Source: Chitinophagaceae bacterium (GTDB lineage: Bacteria > Bacteroidota > Bacteroidia > Chitinophagales > Chitinophagaceae). Taken from it: a stretch of 7,441 bases of DNA. Shown piece after piece: positions 6,960 to 7,441 of this stretch. The position numbers and the translations under genes are program-made. Every line of letters starts with the position of its first letter. Position 1 is the first letter of the stretch. The stretch lies in contig JAHEZB010000086.1 in assembly GCA_023251285.1 (NCBI GenBank), positions 1 to 7,441 on the forward strand, read 5' to 3'. The notes beneath the pieces are model-generated. The model was given only the letters and a program-made list of their open reading frames with translations, did not search any database and had not been told where the DNA came from.

Positions 6960-7007
6960 GATAAAAATCGCGGGCTGAACAATAAACAAATCCGCCCGAA
7001 AAGTGTG

Positions 7008-7038
7008 TAAAATTAGTATAAATTGAAGATATAGCAAA
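7008..7038 (-). promoter_or_regulatory. Candidate promoter for nhaA and the minus-strand gene run
   Basis: On the minus strand TTTG (complement of 7035-7038) is followed after exactly 19 bp by TAATTTTA (complement of 7008-7015). This matches the Bacteroidota pattern TTTG-19-TAnnTTTG except for the last base (A for G). Transcription would start near 7001, giving a leader of about 190 nt to the nhaA ATG. It is the best match I found on this strand in the region, but AT-rich DNA throws up such matches by chance. Confidence 0.4.
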
Positions 7039-7138
7039 TTGTAATTTTTGGACAAGCAGCAAACCAACAAATAGGGCTGATTTTTGTTTTTGATTTGCGC
7101 AAAAGGTAAAATTTAAAACGTCTTCTTTTTTAAAGAAC

Positions 7139-7146
7139 TAATTTTG
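7139..7146 (+). promoter_or_regulatory. Candidate -7 box for the PEP mutase-family gene
   Basis: TAATTTTG matches the Bacteroidota -7 consensus TAnnTTTG exactly and would place the transcription start near 7153, about 37 nt before the ATG at 7190. No TTTG or TTG occurs at the expected 17-23 bp upstream, so the -33 element is missing or divergent. AAAAGG at 7177-7182, seven bases before the ATG, is a plausible ribosome-binding signal. Confidence 0.35.
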
Positions 7147-7189
7147 TTAATCACTTTGTTTTATAACAGCCAGCCGAAAAGGTTTACCG

Positions 7190-7441
7190 ATGCTTACACA
7201 AAATTCTCAATCTGAAAAGGAAAAACAATTCCACGACCTTCATCACAATAATGAACTTTTGGTCCTTCCAAACATCTGGAACGCCTTGTCAGCAAAGCTT
7301 TTGGAGGAAACCGGTTATAAAGCAGTAGCAACTGCAAGCGCATCTATCGCTTATGCAAATGGCTACCAGGATGGTGAGAAAATTCCTTTCGATGAATTGA
7401 TCTTCATTTTGAAAAGAATTGTAAAATGCGTAAATATTCCG
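7190..7441 (+). CDS. Isocitrate lyase/PEP mutase superfamily protein, N-terminal part (cut by window end)
   Basis: The first 84 residues of an open reading frame that runs off the window. After a short polar N-terminus (residues 1-12) comes FHDLHH and then LLVLPNIWNALSAKLLEE (23-40), GYKAVATASASIAYANGYQDG (in two parts, 42-50 and 51-62) and an amphipathic helix ending in VNIP. This is the first strand, helix and loop of the PEP mutase-type (beta/alpha)8 barrel; the next expected motif, a metal-binding DxExGYG-like segment, lies just beyond the end. Members of this branch include oxaloacetate decarboxylases, 2-methylisocitrate lyase-like enzymes, PEP phosphonomutase-like proteins and many uncharacterised ones acting on 2-oxo or 2-hydroxy acids. 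The substrate cannot be called from this fragment. The ATG at 7190 has AAAAGG seven bases upstream, and the N-terminus has the usual family length. It is transcribed divergently from nhaA and need not be related to it. Confidence 0.85.
   Translation, partial: MLTQNSQSEKEKQFHDLHHNNELLVLPNIWNALSAKLLEETGYKAVATASASIAYANGYQDGEKIPFDELIFILKRIVKCVNIP

Larger units (their letters stand above)
6811..7189. other. Divergent intergenic region between nhaA and the PEP mutase-family gene
   Basis: These 379 AT-rich bases hold no convincing protein gene on either strand. They contain a candidate minus-strand promoter (7008-7038), a candidate plus-strand -7 box (7139-7146), two clean inverted repeats (6834-6855 and 6943-6959), a weaker stem CGGGC/GCCCG (6971-6975 with 6994-6998) and the 10-bp palindrome TTTGCGCAAA (7094-7103). 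If the minus-strand promoter is real, nhaA mRNA has a leader of about 190 nt carrying all three stems. I found no cobalamin-box or S-box-like conserved core, although the metH genes lie downstream. Confidence 0.6.

Noticed and set aside
6811..7003. Cobalamin or SAM riboswitch controlling the metH genes
   Set aside because: I looked for a B12-box-like GCCACTG core and for S-box-type conserved stems on the minus strand and found neither. The 28-bp gap directly before the first metH gene is too short for one.
6841..7062. 73-codon minus-strand reading frame upstream of nhaA
   Set aside because: It has low-complexity AT-driven composition, overlaps both the candidate promoter and the leader stems, and shows no recognisable domain.
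1..7441. CRISPR arrays, tRNA/rRNA genes, insertion sequences or phage genes
   Set aside because: Reading both strands showed no regularly spaced repeats, cloverleaf-like segments, transposase motifs or terminal inverted repeats flanking a coding region.

Overview
This AT-rich window looks like chromosomal DNA of a Bacteroidota bacterium, most likely from the Chitinophagaceae/Sphingobacteriales side. The reasons are a DUF4286 gene (a family I associate mainly with this phylum), a cobalamin-dependent methionine synthase split into two genes, promoter-like sites of the Bacteroidota type (TTTG - about 19 bp - TAnnTTTG), and weak Shine-Dalgarno signals. The organism assignment is inference from gene content; no rRNA marker is present.

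Layout from left to right. An HU-type nucleoid protein gene lies on the minus strand (43-312) with a recognisable promoter. A 282-bp gap follows (313-594) with two hairpins, one of them terminator-like. Then comes a minus-strand run of five tightly spaced genes, transcribed right to left: nhaA (Na+/H+ antiporter, 6810-5656), the methionine synthase homocysteine module (5627-4590), the methionine synthase folate/B12/reactivation module (4431-1723), an exodeoxyribonuclease III/AP endonuclease (1683-904) and a small DUF4286 protein (900-595). Gaps between them are 28, 158, 39 and 3 bp (the second is 95 bp if the upstream ATG of the second metH gene is used), so one transcript with internal control is plausible. 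A 379-bp intergenic region (6811-7189) separates nhaA from a divergent plus-strand gene. That gene is cut by the window end and encodes an isocitrate lyase/PEP mutase superfamily protein.

Functionally, the two methionine synthase genes together supply all four modules of one MetH enzyme: Hcy/zinc, methyltetrahydrofolate, cobalamin and AdoMet-dependent reactivation. All key residues appear intact, so this is a genuine two-subunit arrangement rather than a broken gene. The neighbours (antiporter, DNA repair, DUF4286) have no obvious metabolic link to methionine synthesis.

The most unusual stretch is the gap between the two metH genes. It holds a near-perfect 24-bp dyad followed by a 59-bp imperfect palindrome made of two related 17-bp mini-palindromes. 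Read as protein, these resemble a motif I associate with ORF6N-domain proteins. The gap looks like a dispersed repeat or regulatory insertion. Nothing in the window amounts to a new defence, mobile or biosynthetic system.
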